A program made the position numbers and the translations under genes. DNA of 60,000 bases from Polytrichum commune (lineage: Eukaryota > Streptophyta > Polytrichopsida > Polytrichales > Polytrichaceae), in assembly GCA_950295325.1 (NCBI GenBank), contig OX485805.1, positions 45,472,758-45,532,757 on the forward strand, in the 5' to 3' direction. The notes beneath the pieces are model-generated. The model searched no databases. It was not told the DNA's origin and was given only the letters and a program-made list of their open reading frames with translations. This document shows positions 9,956 through 21,068 of this stretch, piece after piece (position 1 is the first letter of the stretch; every line of letters begins with the position of its first letter).

Positions 9956-11933
9956 CATGAGTATGTTTACCAATGTTATGAAGTATATGCCTATGTTCCA
10001 CAATGATCTACAAGTTGACTAAAGTGTACACAAATGACACTTGTCGATAGCATGCTCAAGAATATCTTCCTCTTGCATACTAAAATGTAAACACATGACA
10101 CTTGCCATTAGTACGCTCAAAAATCACGGGTAGATCACTTAGTGCATTTTTAAAATGACGTGCGGCATAATATAGAGAGGATTAAAATCATTTGAAATAA
10201 AAATTATAAAGGAATTCCAAATAATGAAGGGGCCATTAAATGTAGACAATCCCACTATAAGTAAGTTAGATGGACATAAAACGTGGCCCATTATTTTTTT
10301 GTAAAATTAATATAGGGGCTGAAGATAAGGATCCTAGAAGGTATGTTTAGTATGTTTGCTATGGTCTCCTATGTGTTTTCTTCATAACTCTGTTTGCAAT
10401 GGTATTACTGTTTGCACCCTTTTTTGTTTCCATGCTTTCACTCAACACTCGTCAATTGCGTTAGGAAGTAAATTAGCTTTTATTACTTAAAAGGAATATA
10501 GAGTACAAAAATTACAGTGACTTGGACAATATAAGTAATGGAAGGGTGCAAACAAATGGGCCATTTTTGAAATTTAAGTAATTATAGGGAGGCTTTAATT
10601 CAACCCTTGAAGGTAAATAGCCCCAAAACCAAAAAAAACCCCTAGCCGCACGTGGTGCACAAAAATGCCTTAGAGTGATCTACCCGTGTCAAAAATATAT
10701 TCCCCTTGTATCACGGGGGTGCACTCATTGTTACAACCGAGAACCGCATGCATGCATGCATTACCCTGAAATTAATATCCCTAATACACAAGATTTCCCC
10801 CCTCTTCGAAATGATATATGTACAATATGTAACTAGAAACTCACCTCGAATACATACACAAGTGAAAAATAAATAAATTGTATAGATCCCAATCATATGT
10901 ATACGCCGTAAAGATCATATGAAAAATATGGCTAAACTACTCTTAGCAAGATATATTTATCTATCATTGATGAAATCATTGAATACTTGTTCATCCATTA
11001 GACTTAACTCATACAAATTTGTTCCTACAATATAAGGCATTGTAGCCAATGCAATAATGGTTTCTAACTCTATCATCAAATGATTTGTCAAATTGTAGGT
11101 CCACATTGACCCTTTTTTTTTTTGATACCAACATTACCTTATTTCCATATTGTAAGGCCAATTCTAGAGGCCAATTCTAGAGGCCAATTAGTTGTCGACA
11201 CTCAATCCGCATGTTGCCAATTTTAAAGTGCATCCTATAGACCCTTCCCAAATACCAAGTCTTGGTGGTCAATGTTTTAGCCAAATTGCTTTTTATAATC
11301 CCTCTTTTCTTCACTTCTTCAACTACTGCTTGAGATACAAACAATACCACACAATCACATCTCAATTTCAACGATTAATCATTATCATGGCTCTAAATAG
11401 TCGAACTTTAGGTTTGACATACAACATACCATACTTGATTCTAGTGAACCTATCCTTGGACAATGTGGATCACCATTCAACTCGCATATTGGATGAAATA
11501 TCCACTTGGACCTCTTGTAGATTACCCACCTCATTATAATTGACCAGAAAGAAGTATATGAATAATGCACCTAGTATATTTACAAAGCAAGAATAAATAA
11601 CACCCACACCTTATGCATATTTTGTAACCCCTAGGCACAATTAATACCCCTTTTGGGTCCATACTTCTAATAATGAATACACCGCCCGAGCCTTGCATAC
11701 TACATTGCAAGATTATCATTTAAAGTATCCCAATGTGCTACTCTAAATGTCATAATGTAGATCTATATATTTTTAGTTAATGAAGTTACTTATGCTAAAA
11801 AATGAAATCATATTGGCAATTAGTAGGCGTGACACTTTGAGACCTCTAGGCATTTAGTTTGGGCCCTTAACAAATAGTGTATTTGAAAGTAAACACCATA
11901 AACGTTGTAGTGGTAGGAGCCCAGGTCAAAGAG

Positions 11934-11990
<57 letters not shown>

Positions 11991-14265
11991 AAGTATAATT
12001 TCACTTGTATAGAGAAAACCCAATGTAAGCCTAACTTAGAAGCAAAATCCCTATAAGGTTTTGTCAACCAATAATTGTCCACTTGGAGTAGTCTCCAAAT
12101 GAAGATATTTGTATTCCTCATAGGTGCACTCTAGTATGTTCTAGCACCTTCCCACGTGGGTGCACAAAAGGGGGTTTTAATTGAACAAGGTGTGTACATC
12201 GTGTGCACATAGGGAGGCTTTTGTTGACAGTAAGGTTCATATTGTACATTTTGGATTCCTTTGTGATGTTTATGATCTTTAAGAATATAGTAGACCCACC
12301 ATCCGAATGGGATATGGAAACATAGGATTGTGGCCATCATAAGTGGGCGCAATAGCAATTTTGGTACATCTACTGCCTCCCCCACCTCAAAAAACAAACA
12401 AACATACAAAACCTCTAACTAAATTGCCGGGGTTTTTCCCTTTGTATTTGTACATTCATTTCATGGATTTGAAGTGGCAATAGCACCACCATACCAAGCC
12501 GTGTGACTTTTAATTGTCAATTTTTTTCTTCAAGGTTACATATCATTGAAGAAATAAAGAATGTGACTCACATTGATTGTCATTTCTTGCCAGAAAATTC
12601 AGGCATTATATGTATATAGTGTTGTAGCTATTGTCACTTGCTAAGTGATTTTTCATCCAAATTTCAATCATCTATGACACCACTTCATTACAAAATTGTT
12701 AGGATGTAGAATATGCCAAACATTGTTTCCAGTAAGCGGCCAATGGAGGAACTAAAAGTGAGTTGGGATGAGAGTACTTGTAAACTCGTTCATAAGAGGT
12801 GTCATTAGGAACGTTACCACAATGACATGAAACATCATGTGATACTAAATGCAATATTTTAGTATAGTAATTGGCATAAGGATATGGAGGGCTTATGTGG
12901 CCCAAGCTCCATGGCAATCCGCAAATAAGGGCCCGGGCCCGAGGAATGGTCATTGTTTATAGAAGTCCCTAAGGAGAGGGTCTTATCGGATGTAAAAAGC
13001 ATTGGTAGTGGGTGCTAAACACCACAAAATGGTCCATTGGGAAAGCCGGAGGACATTTACATGCTATAATGTGTCTGTGCCATGTAATGTATGAACAAAA
13101 TTGGCCAAGGACGTCGCAAGTGTGTGGTTTTAATTCTTTGGTGGGTTATCTTAATGTCAAAACTTGTGATATATGGCAAGGAAATATGACAACAAGGAGG
13201 GAGGTTTAAATTGAGAACGTCCATACCCTAGGGTTTTAGGATATAAGAGGAGGAGTGACATTAAGGAGGGTGATATTACGGAGGTTAGGTGTATTAGGTG
13301 TCATAATTTATGAGGTATGGTTCCCACTGTCTTGCCACCATCAAATTAGAGTTTAAACAATTATTTTGGAATGAGCGGGGATTCTCAACTCTATTATGGT
13401 ATTATTATGGTTTTGTAGCTATTCTCAAGGAAACCACTTTTACTTGCATGGAAATTACATTCCAGCACAAGTAAATGTGGAATGGAGAGCTCTCTACAGT
13501 CTAAAGGAAGGGTATTAAAATTCAAATGGACTTGACTAGAATATTTAGCAAGTATGCGGTCATGACCATTTGTGGTGTTGATGAGTGTGTTTTCTTTGTT
13601 TATCACTTTCGTAACGTACATCCCTAACGACATTCGTAAAGAAGGAACATTGGATCTTGTTCAGCCTTGTGAAATAGATAGGCAATACATGGCTATTACT
13701 AGACTTAGTGATCAAGCCATGGCAAGTTATGAGTTAAGGGTGATGATGTGCCTCTTTGTATCCAATCGAGAATAGCGAAGTCAACAAAATTATTTTTCTT
13801 GAACATTACGATACGCATGCATTCATCACCTTATTTTGGAGAAAACAAATTGAGCTCATCCGGTTGTCTGGTTTATGTACATCATTGAGGCAAGTTTTTG
13901 TTAAATGCATTGATCAATAAATGTAGTTGGAGGATCTTCACACATTCATGACCTCAGCATCAATGTATGAAAAGGCCTACTCAATTCACAATGGTGTTCA
14001 ATTTGTTATGTGGACATGATCACATTGCAAACCTAAAATCATGGATGATCTGCTTCTTTGAGCCTAAGTGGGAACGAGCACTTTTGGAAATCTATGACCA
14101 AGAAACGTTGGGAGGTTACTATGGGCACATAGCATATGTTGCATGGTTTCCAAAAGTAATAATTTAAACCAAGTGAATCTAGGAATGACATGACCTACGT
14201 GCACACAAGGTTAGTCCATCACATAACACACCACGACATAGTCAAGTGACTAAAGGATTCAACAT
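9956..14265. other. Gene-poor repeat-rich region
   Basis: No gene is supported. It contains a CT microsatellite near 11938, a short triple repeat of AGGCCAATTCTAG at about 11155-11190, and a diverged copy at about 12590-12860 of sequence also found at about 51400-51640. Open frames are short and overlap low-complexity sequence. Confidence 0.5.
11936..11986. repeat. (CT)n microsatellite
   Basis: An uninterrupted run of about 25 CT dinucleotides. Minus-strand open frames across it are read from the GA repeat (Arg-Glu runs) and are not genes. Confidence 0.97.
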
Positions 14266-14515
14266 AGGTAGGGCCATGGATTTTGCTATTTTGAACTTTA
14301 ATAGATTCTATGTATCTAAGTTTATGGCATTGTAAGCATGAGTGGCTTGTCACTTGTATTCCTCCATCCTCGAAATCTCAAGTATTTAGGCAAGGCCATG
14401 GATTTGCCATTTTGAACTTTAATAGAATTTATATATCTATGGCATTATAAGCAAGAATGGTTTGTCACTTGTATTCCTCCATCTTTGAAATTCTTGGGGA
14501 TTTAGGCCAGGCCAT
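14266..14515. repeat. Tandem duplication, ~120-bp unit, two copies
   Basis: GGCCATGGATTT...TTTGAACTTTAATAGA and CTTGTCACTTGTATTCCTCC recur 116-122 bases apart (starts near 14272, 14394 and a partial third at 14510). Non-coding. Confidence 0.85.
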
Positions 14516-14974
14516 AAAAATAATCCAGGAATGAGCTTTATCCCATGCAAATGATGGTCCAAGCTTGCATACCTAGATGAGTGGCACAAACATATGCCCC
14601 TATTGAGATTTGAAATATTTTAACTCATAAATGCCATAAGAAATTGAAATATCTATGTTTCAAATATTTAGAATCACTTGGCTTTTGAACCCTCTTTGAC
14701 CTACTTTGAAAAGCTAATCCAACAAGGTAAACAACACCTAAATTGGATCACTCTAATCTCCCACACTTGCAAAGTGACTAGACTAGGAGTGACTACCTTA
14801 ACCGGAAACAAACAAAGTAAGTTACAATGAATTCATATGTAAGGAATTGACATAATCCAAGGCATATTTTGAATCGACAATGAACCATCACCTCCCAAAT
14901 TTTACACCCCGCATTTTGTCAATTAAGAAATGCATCTTTGCTACATTAAGACTATCATGTCAAGTAGATTGTAG

Positions 14975-15660
14975 ATATAAGGTGCTTACAAGTACGTGGA
15001 CCTTATGTGCACAATCTCCTTAATTGGACACCTATATTTGAGTGTTATATGATAATATGACAAGGTCTGTAGTTGAGAATGAACACAAAAAGACATGTGT
15101 AATGTAAAGATTGGAAAGTAGACAACATTCTAAGTTTGATAATTAGCACATTCGAAACTTGGGAGGACTCCTAAATTATGTCACAATCACTTCAAGAGAA
15201 GTAAAATCTTGAATTTGATCTCCCTCCCAAGATAGATAGATAGAAATGCCGGCCTCCCATGAGGCAAGCATGAATGAAGAGTCACTTTACTGGCAGGCTA
15301 CTTCCACCTTTCAATGGTGGACTCCATTCTCCCTACCAATATAAGAGCCCTAGGCAATCATCCAGCACTGGTGAGAGAAATGTAAGAAATCTACCACTCA
15401 GATAGACTTGCCAATTTTCCAATGACCTAGATCAATCTTTAAGTAACACATATCAAATGCCCAAGTTTCGTATGCTTGTAGATATCATGTGACTTTTGCA
15501 TCTCAACTCCAATTATGAAACTCAAAATGACAACCTTTTATTAATCACAATTGCTTACGGGATGATATTGATGAGACAATTTCCGAGCCGATCCAACAAC
15601 CAAAGCTGTGTATGATTGTGGAGTTGGGAGTGCCCAAATTAGTACGTTAGTATTACCCTC
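14975..15660 (+). repeat. Diverged copy of dispersed family R
   Basis: Bases 14985-15120 resemble the 5' part of the R copies at 41160 and 43370 (TTAATTGGACACCTATATTTGAGTG). Bases about 15485-15660 resemble the 3' part of the 43.4-44.0 kb copy (GATCCAACAACCAAAGCTG against GATCCAACAGCCAAAATTG). The middle differs. Confidence 0.55.
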
Positions 15661-15664
15661 ATCT

Positions 15665-15930
15665 TACAGAAATGAAAATCTGGGAGCCTGGAGTATCCAC
15701 TTGAGATGGTAAGAAGATTGCAAAAATGCAGCTGATGGAAGGAAGGACTGGATTCCGAAACCTCATTTTAGAGTTTCAATTTGCGGTGAGGATTTTGGAG
15801 TCGACGGGAAGGCGTTGGAGCTGATCCTAGCACTTCGAATGGAATTCGAACTTGCTGCCAAGCAGGGAGCAAGACGCTCCCAGAATGCCATTGTGCGTAC
15901 AGATCACATTTCTTTTTGGATCGAGCGACG
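15665..15930 (-). pseudogene. Decayed partial tandem duplicate of the GT14 gene 3' end
   Basis: This stretch aligns in the same orientation with bases about 16000-16210, the 3' flank and last codons of the adjacent GT14 gene, about 300 bases away. On the minus strand it reads CTHNGILGASCSLLGSKF, where the intact gene reads [18 protein letters not shown]. It then hits a stop within ten codons. The upstream catalytic region is absent. It is a relic left by unequal duplication. Confidence 0.75.
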
Positions 15931-16093
15931 CATCTTTCTTGCATCGATACTATTGTGAGTAGACTGTTCTCATAATATTCTTGTCACTTTGTAGAAAGGC
16001 AATCTGAGAGCCCGGAGTATACATCATGCGCTTGAGAAGATTTCAAACTTTTGCATGAAAAGGATAATAAGAAATGTAAAGCCCACAAGTTCA

Positions 16094-17503
16094 CTACGCG
16101 TTGAGAACGTTGGAGTCGAGAAGATGTTGCAAGGAGTTCGAGTGGAACTTCCTGGCAAACAGGAAACAAGAGGCTCCCGGAATGCCGTTGTGCGCACAGA
16201 CAACTTCGCGTTTATCCGCCGCGGTATCGTGGTGCGCACCGTACCGGAAGTCTACGGTCATCGTGGCAATCTCTCGCAGCAATTCCACATGGACACTCGG
16301 AGCGTCGAACGTTCGTGGCGAAGCTCCGTGCCAAGGGTCGCTCCAGTCCACGAACATGACGGTGCGGTTGGCGATGCCACCAGCATCGTGCAGGTGCAGA
16401 AGCGTTTGGAAATACTCCTCGTCAAAAGTGCACCAAGAGTGACACTCGCCCACAAATTTTGCGTAAATTGTATGATCAGCTACAACCGCAAGCGCGTGGC
16501 TGCGCTTAATCGCCATCCAAACCTCGCCCTTCCGGAGATCGCCCTTGTCGAACTCGGGGGCAGTGTTCCATGAAAGGTATGCATCAATAGGGAAGAAAGA
16601 CTGAACGAAGCTATGGTGGCTTGATGTGAGGTATGTGTAAGTAACATCGAAGCTTCGGAGCGGGATGGTAGCTTCACATAGGTTAACGAACCAAGTGTTG
16701 TGCGCTTCCGGATCAAGCAGGGCAACGGCTAATAGCCTGCGGACTGCGTCCACTAAGCTTCTTGACATCCGCTCCACGTGCTTGCTTTGAGCTATTTCCT
16801 TCTGAAAGAACAAGGATGTGTTTGGAAACCTATACCCCGGTGCGGCATGCACGTAGAGGGAGTATTTACCTTCGTTCCTGGAGAAGAACTCCTCCCAGAG
16901 AGGCTCGAAAGGAATCGGCCCGCGGACGAGGAACAAGAAAGCAATTCTTGGCACCAGCGTTGATGACGATCCGATACTACTACTCGATGATGATGGCCAA
17001 GCTGCAGCATCGACTGCGTCTTGAAGAAGCTGCGCATCGGTGAGGTACTTGTGCAGCCGCACGTGATTTCTTCGGTGCTCAAGCGCAAGACGATCCACAG
17101 CTGATCCTGATGATAAAGCTCTCTTACTTCCATCCGAATCTGCAACATCGTCTTGATGATGTGAAATATCGTTTCTGAAGTTTTGCTGCAAGGGGCCGGA
17201 ATTGGCATCCACAATAGTCTGATTGAGATCAATGTCGGCGTTCATCTGTTGCACAGGGTAAGGCTGCTCATAATGATGATGAGGTTTGAAGATGAACCTG
17301 AAATACCTGAGAATTGAGAAAGAAGGCTGCGACAACCACAAAATTGCCAATGCGGCTATGGTTACAGCTGCACAGATTTGGATTGCAATGTACCCTGGAT
17401 GATTTCTTCCACGCATTAAATTCCCCATTAGATTTGATCGCCACTTGATACCTATGACCTTCCAGAACCGATGGCAACCTGCACGTTCTTGGCACTTCTT
17501 CAA
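16094..17503 (-). CDS. GT14-family (DUF266/Branch domain) glycosyltransferase, type II membrane protein
   Basis: A 469-residue intronless gene. A basic cytosolic N-terminus is followed by one hydrophobic segment (about residues 38-57) and a low-complexity stem (about 75-183). The Branch/core-2-I-branching domain then runs from about 185 to 455. Family landmarks are [19 protein letters not shown] (186-204), [11 protein letters not shown] (214-224), [11 protein letters not shown] (255-265), DEEYFQTLL (361-369), VDWSDP (385-390) and the C-terminal [10 protein letters not shown] (444-453). Plant members are Golgi-resident and act on cell-wall or arabinogalactan glycans; donor and acceptor are not predictable here. 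Met26 and Met29 are alternative starts that keep the membrane anchor. A long antisense open frame over the 3' half is a base-composition shadow. A broken copy of the 3' end lies next to it. Confidence 0.92.
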   Translation of the reverse strand: MKKCQERAGCHRFWKVIGIKWRSNLMGNLMRGRNHPGYIAIQICAAVTIAALAILWLSQPSFSILRYFRFIFKPHHHYEQPYPVQQMNADIDLNQTIVDANSGPLQQNFRNDISHHQDDVADSDGSKRALSSGSAVDRLALEHRRNHVRLHKYLTDAQLLQDAVDAAAWPSSSSSSIGSSSTLVPRIAFLFLVRGPIPFEPLWEEFFSRNEGKYSLYVHAAPGYRFPNTSLFFQKEIAQSKHVERMSRSLVDAVRRLLAVALLDPEAHNTWFVNLCEATIPLRSFDVTYTYLTSSHHSFVQSFFPIDAYLSWNTAPEFDKGDLRKGEVWMAIKRSHALAVVADHTIYAKFVGECHSWCTFDEEYFQTLLHLHDAGGIANRTVMFVDWSDPWHGASPRTFDAPSVHVELLREIATMTVDFRYGAHHDTAADKREVVCAHNGIPGASCFLFARKFHSNSLQHLLDSNVLNA

Positions 17504-19723
17504 GACTCCAAATCACAGTTCACTCCGTTTGAAACACATGAGCTGGGGCCAGATTGACGACCATAACCTATTCTCTTGCCATCGATCAATGTGGCCTCGA
17601 TAACTACATGAAGTCATGATATGCTGTTCATTTGTAATGCTACGTTCAGGAAAACCAGGAAGATGAATGAATTCGAAACAATGCCACAAGATTCAGTCAT
17701 CAGAGCGACCTTCCACTTCGCGGCGTGCTCCGATTGCACCGATGCATATATGTATCACAAAATTCAGTCCCACTTCAAATATACCTCCGCTGTTCACAGC
17801 AATACGATTTGAACTTCCGTAAATTGAATAGCTGTCGAGCCAGGAGGCAACCAACATCACGATGTAGATATTTAATCCCACCATGCATGCCGCCGAGCTG
17901 CTAATATCAGCTGCTGCAAGATGCAATGCATGCAATCCTGAACAACTCCATCGTCGAGATAGTGTGAAATTCAACTAAACTGTTGCCTACTTTTTCTTAT
18001 GATCTTTGTGATGGTCACGATAGGACTTCCTACCCCGTACATGTCAGACCCAATAGGTCAGACCCAATAGGTCAGGCAACAACTACGTGTTAAGGTTTCA
18101 GAATCGTTTATGATATTGTATCAAGAAAAGCTGTAGTCTGTGCATGCACATTGACATCTTGCAAAATTCAAGGTCACTACTGTTGCATCTAACTAACAAC
18201 AGCAACTACGCATAACTCTGAAAGTTTCATCGAAACATGAAGTGTCGAGACAATGGGGGCGTTGTCCCACTTGTATGATCTGAATTTGTTCAGTTAGACT
18301 TGATCATAATGAATTGGCCAAGATTATGCCAGAGGTAGTCTAATCAACACATTCCAAGGTTGTTGGAATCTGCATCAACCAACACCGATACTGTCGAGTC
18401 ATTATTGTACAGGATGACATCGTTTAACTTGCCGGCCCGGGGTGGCAACAGCTGTATAAGAATCAGGGGTCACTGGCTTAAGAAGAGAAATTGAAGCTGA
18501 GATTTATACTACAAAAGTTTATAATAAGTGACTTGAAGAAAAGAGCTACTGATTCTAATAAGTTATAAATGAGAAATTGCTTACCATGAGAACAACTTGA
18601 AACTTAGAAATGCTCAAGCCATTTGAAGGTGTTGCCCAAGTTATGGGAATTTGATATACACCTACAATCCAATCAACTAGGTAGAGCACAGATAAAGTCT
18701 GGACTTGGACATTATCAAGCATTGGAATTTGATGGATTATTACAACATTGGCCAGGAGTGCAAATACAAATCGATAACAATTTCCAAATCTAAAATTACA
18801 ATTTAATTTTTATGTAATGTATCAAATGGACTAGACATGCAATTGCAAGTTGATGAGATTAGATGATCATCTCCAACCTCATTTATACAAATCTGAAAAG
18901 CAAAGATGAGCCAAGGCACCGTAATCATCTATAATATGATATAATGTTTATTTGTTAAGGTTGGCTTAAGTAGGATATGCAAGTCGTTTAAATGAAGAGA
19001 AAAAAGAGTGATGAACATGAGTTGTGAAGGCATACTCTAAAGTTTTACAAAAGAAAGGGCTTGGGAACAACTTCATCATGAGAACTTAAAAGATCTCATG
19101 TTTTCTTCATGAGTTGATTCAAGCAAAAGGGGTTTTTGTTGTTGTTTATGCTTCAATCAGGGACTCATGTATTGCTACATAATCTAGACCCATCAAGCAC
19201 ATAATCTATTACTCAAGTAGTTGCCCATTTCCCCGCTCACACACAACACTAATGCAAGCCCAAGGCCCCTCGCAACCCTTAGACCCTACACCGTGCCCTA
19301 TGTCCCCTAGAAGTTGCCCTTCTCATAAAAAATTTACAGATTCTAAGAAAGAAAATATAAAGTTGGGGACCTGGACGGTGACCTCTGCATAAGAAAAACT
19401 ATTTATATCAAGTTCTAAAATTAATTTTTGGAGGTCCAAAACTTTTCTGATTCAATTGTTTATGGTGTCATTGGATTCCTCGCAATGTCCTCTTTCTACA
19501 CATGTTGTTTGCCTTTACATAATAAAAATTTATAAATTCTTAGATGCATTAGAAGGGAACAATAAGGAGTTGTTTTGAAAGAAGAGTTGCCATCCCGGGC
19601 TTGCTCGCTTCAATGAACCGGGAGAACTGACCACTAATTACAGATGCACCGGAAGAACCAACCGCTAGTTGCAGATGCGGTTGTAAATAACCGGTTCAAT
19701 TTCAAAACTTCGGGAAAACTACC
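17504..19723. other. 5' flank of the GT14 gene and AT-rich intergenic DNA
   Basis: No further gene is supported. A short tandem repeat of CAGACCCAATAGGT lies at about 18045-18075. Sequence near 19600-19700 contains ACCGGTT-rich motifs shared with 57.7 kb and 58.6-58.8 kb. Confidence 0.45.
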
Positions 19724-20290
19724 AATCCATTGAAAAGAATTTACAGAACATTTGTCGATTTAATGAAGAAATATTGAAATATGACCATCAACAGGTAACC
19801 GGTTGATCGGACACTGGCCAAAAGGCTTTGAATTTAGCATTACCAGTGCATTATTCCAGTACCTAACACTCAACTTCATTTTATTTCTTAAAAAATGGTG
19901 GGTGTGTCAGGAATGATGTTATCAACACTTGACTGGAGTAAGTGGAACTGCGTTTACAAATTGACGAGGAAATTGTTCTCAACTTTAAAAACTGAAACTA
20001 CCAATCCATTGAAAAGAATATACAAAACATTTATGGATTTAATGAAGAAAAACTAAAATATGTCCGTCAACAGGTAACTGGTTGATCGGACACTGGCCAA
20101 AGGCTTTGAATTTAGCATTACCAGTGCATTATTCCAGTACCAAACACTCAACTTCATTTTATCTTTTAAAAAAATGGTGTGTGTGTCGATAAAGATGTGA
20201 TCAACACTTAAGAGTGAGTGGGACTGCGTTTTCAAACTGCCGAGGAGATTGTTCTCAACTTTCAAAACTGAAACAACTTTCACCAATGTA
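19724..20290. repeat. ~270-bp tandem duplication flanking the tRNA-Ala cluster
   Basis: The block starting ACTACCAATCCATTGAAAAG (about 19725) recurs at about 19997 with roughly 88-90% similarity. It includes GGTTGATCGGACACTGGCC, AGCATTACCAGTGCATTATT and TTGTTCTCAACTTT. The end of the second copy runs into the 3' flank of the first tRNA-Ala gene, linking this duplication to the tRNA duplications. Confidence 0.85.
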
Positions 20291-20292
20291 TT

Positions 20293-20365
20293 TGGAGATG
20301 CGGGGTATCGATCCCCGTACCTCTCGCATGCTAAGCGAGCGCTCTACCATCTGAGCTACATCCCC
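20293..20365 (-). tRNA. tRNA-Ala (AGC), copy 1
   Basis: A 73-nt cloverleaf on the minus strand. The acceptor stem pairs GGGGATG with CATCTCC (one G-U), with discriminator A. The D-arm is TAGCTCAGATGGTAGAGC (A box), the anticodon stem-loop CTCGC-TTAGCAT-GCGAG has anticodon AGC, and the T-arm is GGGGATCGATACCCC (B box). There is no intron, and CCA is not encoded. The nearest T-run downstream on the minus strand (TTTT) lies about 30 nt beyond the 3' end. It is identical to copy 3. Confidence 0.96.
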
Positions 20366-20529
20366 TGATACCCGGAAAGACCATTCCTGGTACATGCTTC
20401 ATATCCGCTCTTGGCCGCCTTATGCGTATATTCTCCTTCGAATGCGAATTCCCAGAGTGAGTGGGACTGCATTTTCACACAGGAGAGTGTTCTCAACTTT
20501 CAAAACTGAAGCAACTTTCACCAATTCTT

Positions 20530-20602
20530 TGGAGATGCGGGGTATCGATCCCCGTACCTCTCGGATGCTAAGCAAGCGCTCTACCATCTGAGCTACATCC
20601 AC
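20530..20602 (-). pseudogene. tRNA-Ala (AGC) copy 2, probably decaying
   Basis: Same length and anticodon loop as copies 1 and 3, but with changes in stems. The acceptor begins GTGGATG, giving a U-C mismatch at pair 2-71. The anticodon stem reads CTTGC against CCGAG, giving one G-U and one C-C mismatch. The A and B boxes are intact, so it could still be transcribed. It lies within a tandem duplication with copy 1: both flanks match, including CTCAACTTTCAAAACTGAA on one side and TATGCGTATATTCTCCTTCG on the other. A functional but weak tRNA cannot be excluded. Confidence 0.75.
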
Positions 20603-20995
20603 TGATACCCGGATGGACCTTTTCTGGTATATGCTTCATATCCGCTCGTATCCCGATTATGCGTATATTCTCCTTCGAATGCGAATTGCCGGTGGTTTAA
20701 TCAGTATAGAACAGTCTGTAAAAGCATTTTCACTGAAGTAGAATTTGACTTCAACGTTAATGACGTATGAATGGTTTTGGGACTGCGCTCAATGTCTACA
20801 TTACACTACACTACACTAAACATGATATTTATTGGAATTACGCAATGCTATATCTATTACTGTACATCTCATATTTTACCATTTTGTCTTGGTAGAAAAG
20901 CATTTCAATAGTAAATTCAAATAGTAAGTCAATTTCAATGTGTAACAACTTTTCCACGAAGACCTTCACAAAGGATCTAAACTCCTCAAAAGATT

Positions 20996-21068
20996 TGGAG
21001 ATGCGGGGTATCGATCCCCGTACCTCTCGCATGCTAAGCGAGCGCTCTACCATCTGAGCTACATCCCC
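20996..21068 (-). tRNA. tRNA-Ala (AGC), copy 3
   Basis: Identical over 73 nt to copy 1, with all stems intact. A TTTT terminator lies about 5 nt beyond the 3' end on the minus strand (AAAA at 20988-20991). The flanks are not related to those of copies 1 and 2, so it is either an older duplicate or one kept identical by conversion or selection. Confidence 0.97.

Larger units (their letters stand above)
20206..20690 (-). repeat. Tandem duplication of a tRNA-Ala transcription unit (~240-bp unit)
   Basis: Unit 1 (about 20212-20453) and unit 2 (about 20454-20690) both start AGAGTGAGTGGGACTGC. Each contains TTCTCAACTTTCAAAACTGA, the tRNA, then GATACCCGGA and a shared upstream region with TATGCGTATATTCTCCTTCG. 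The whole unit, with its 5' and 3' flanks, was therefore copied. Confidence 0.88.

Noticed and set aside
11820-12121. Two minus-strand frames with long Arg-Glu runs
   Set aside because: They are translations of the CT microsatellite.
16055-16573. 172-residue open frame antisense to the GT14 gene
   Set aside because: It lies entirely opposite a well-supported glycosyltransferase coding sequence, and its translation has no domain features; a codon-bias shadow.
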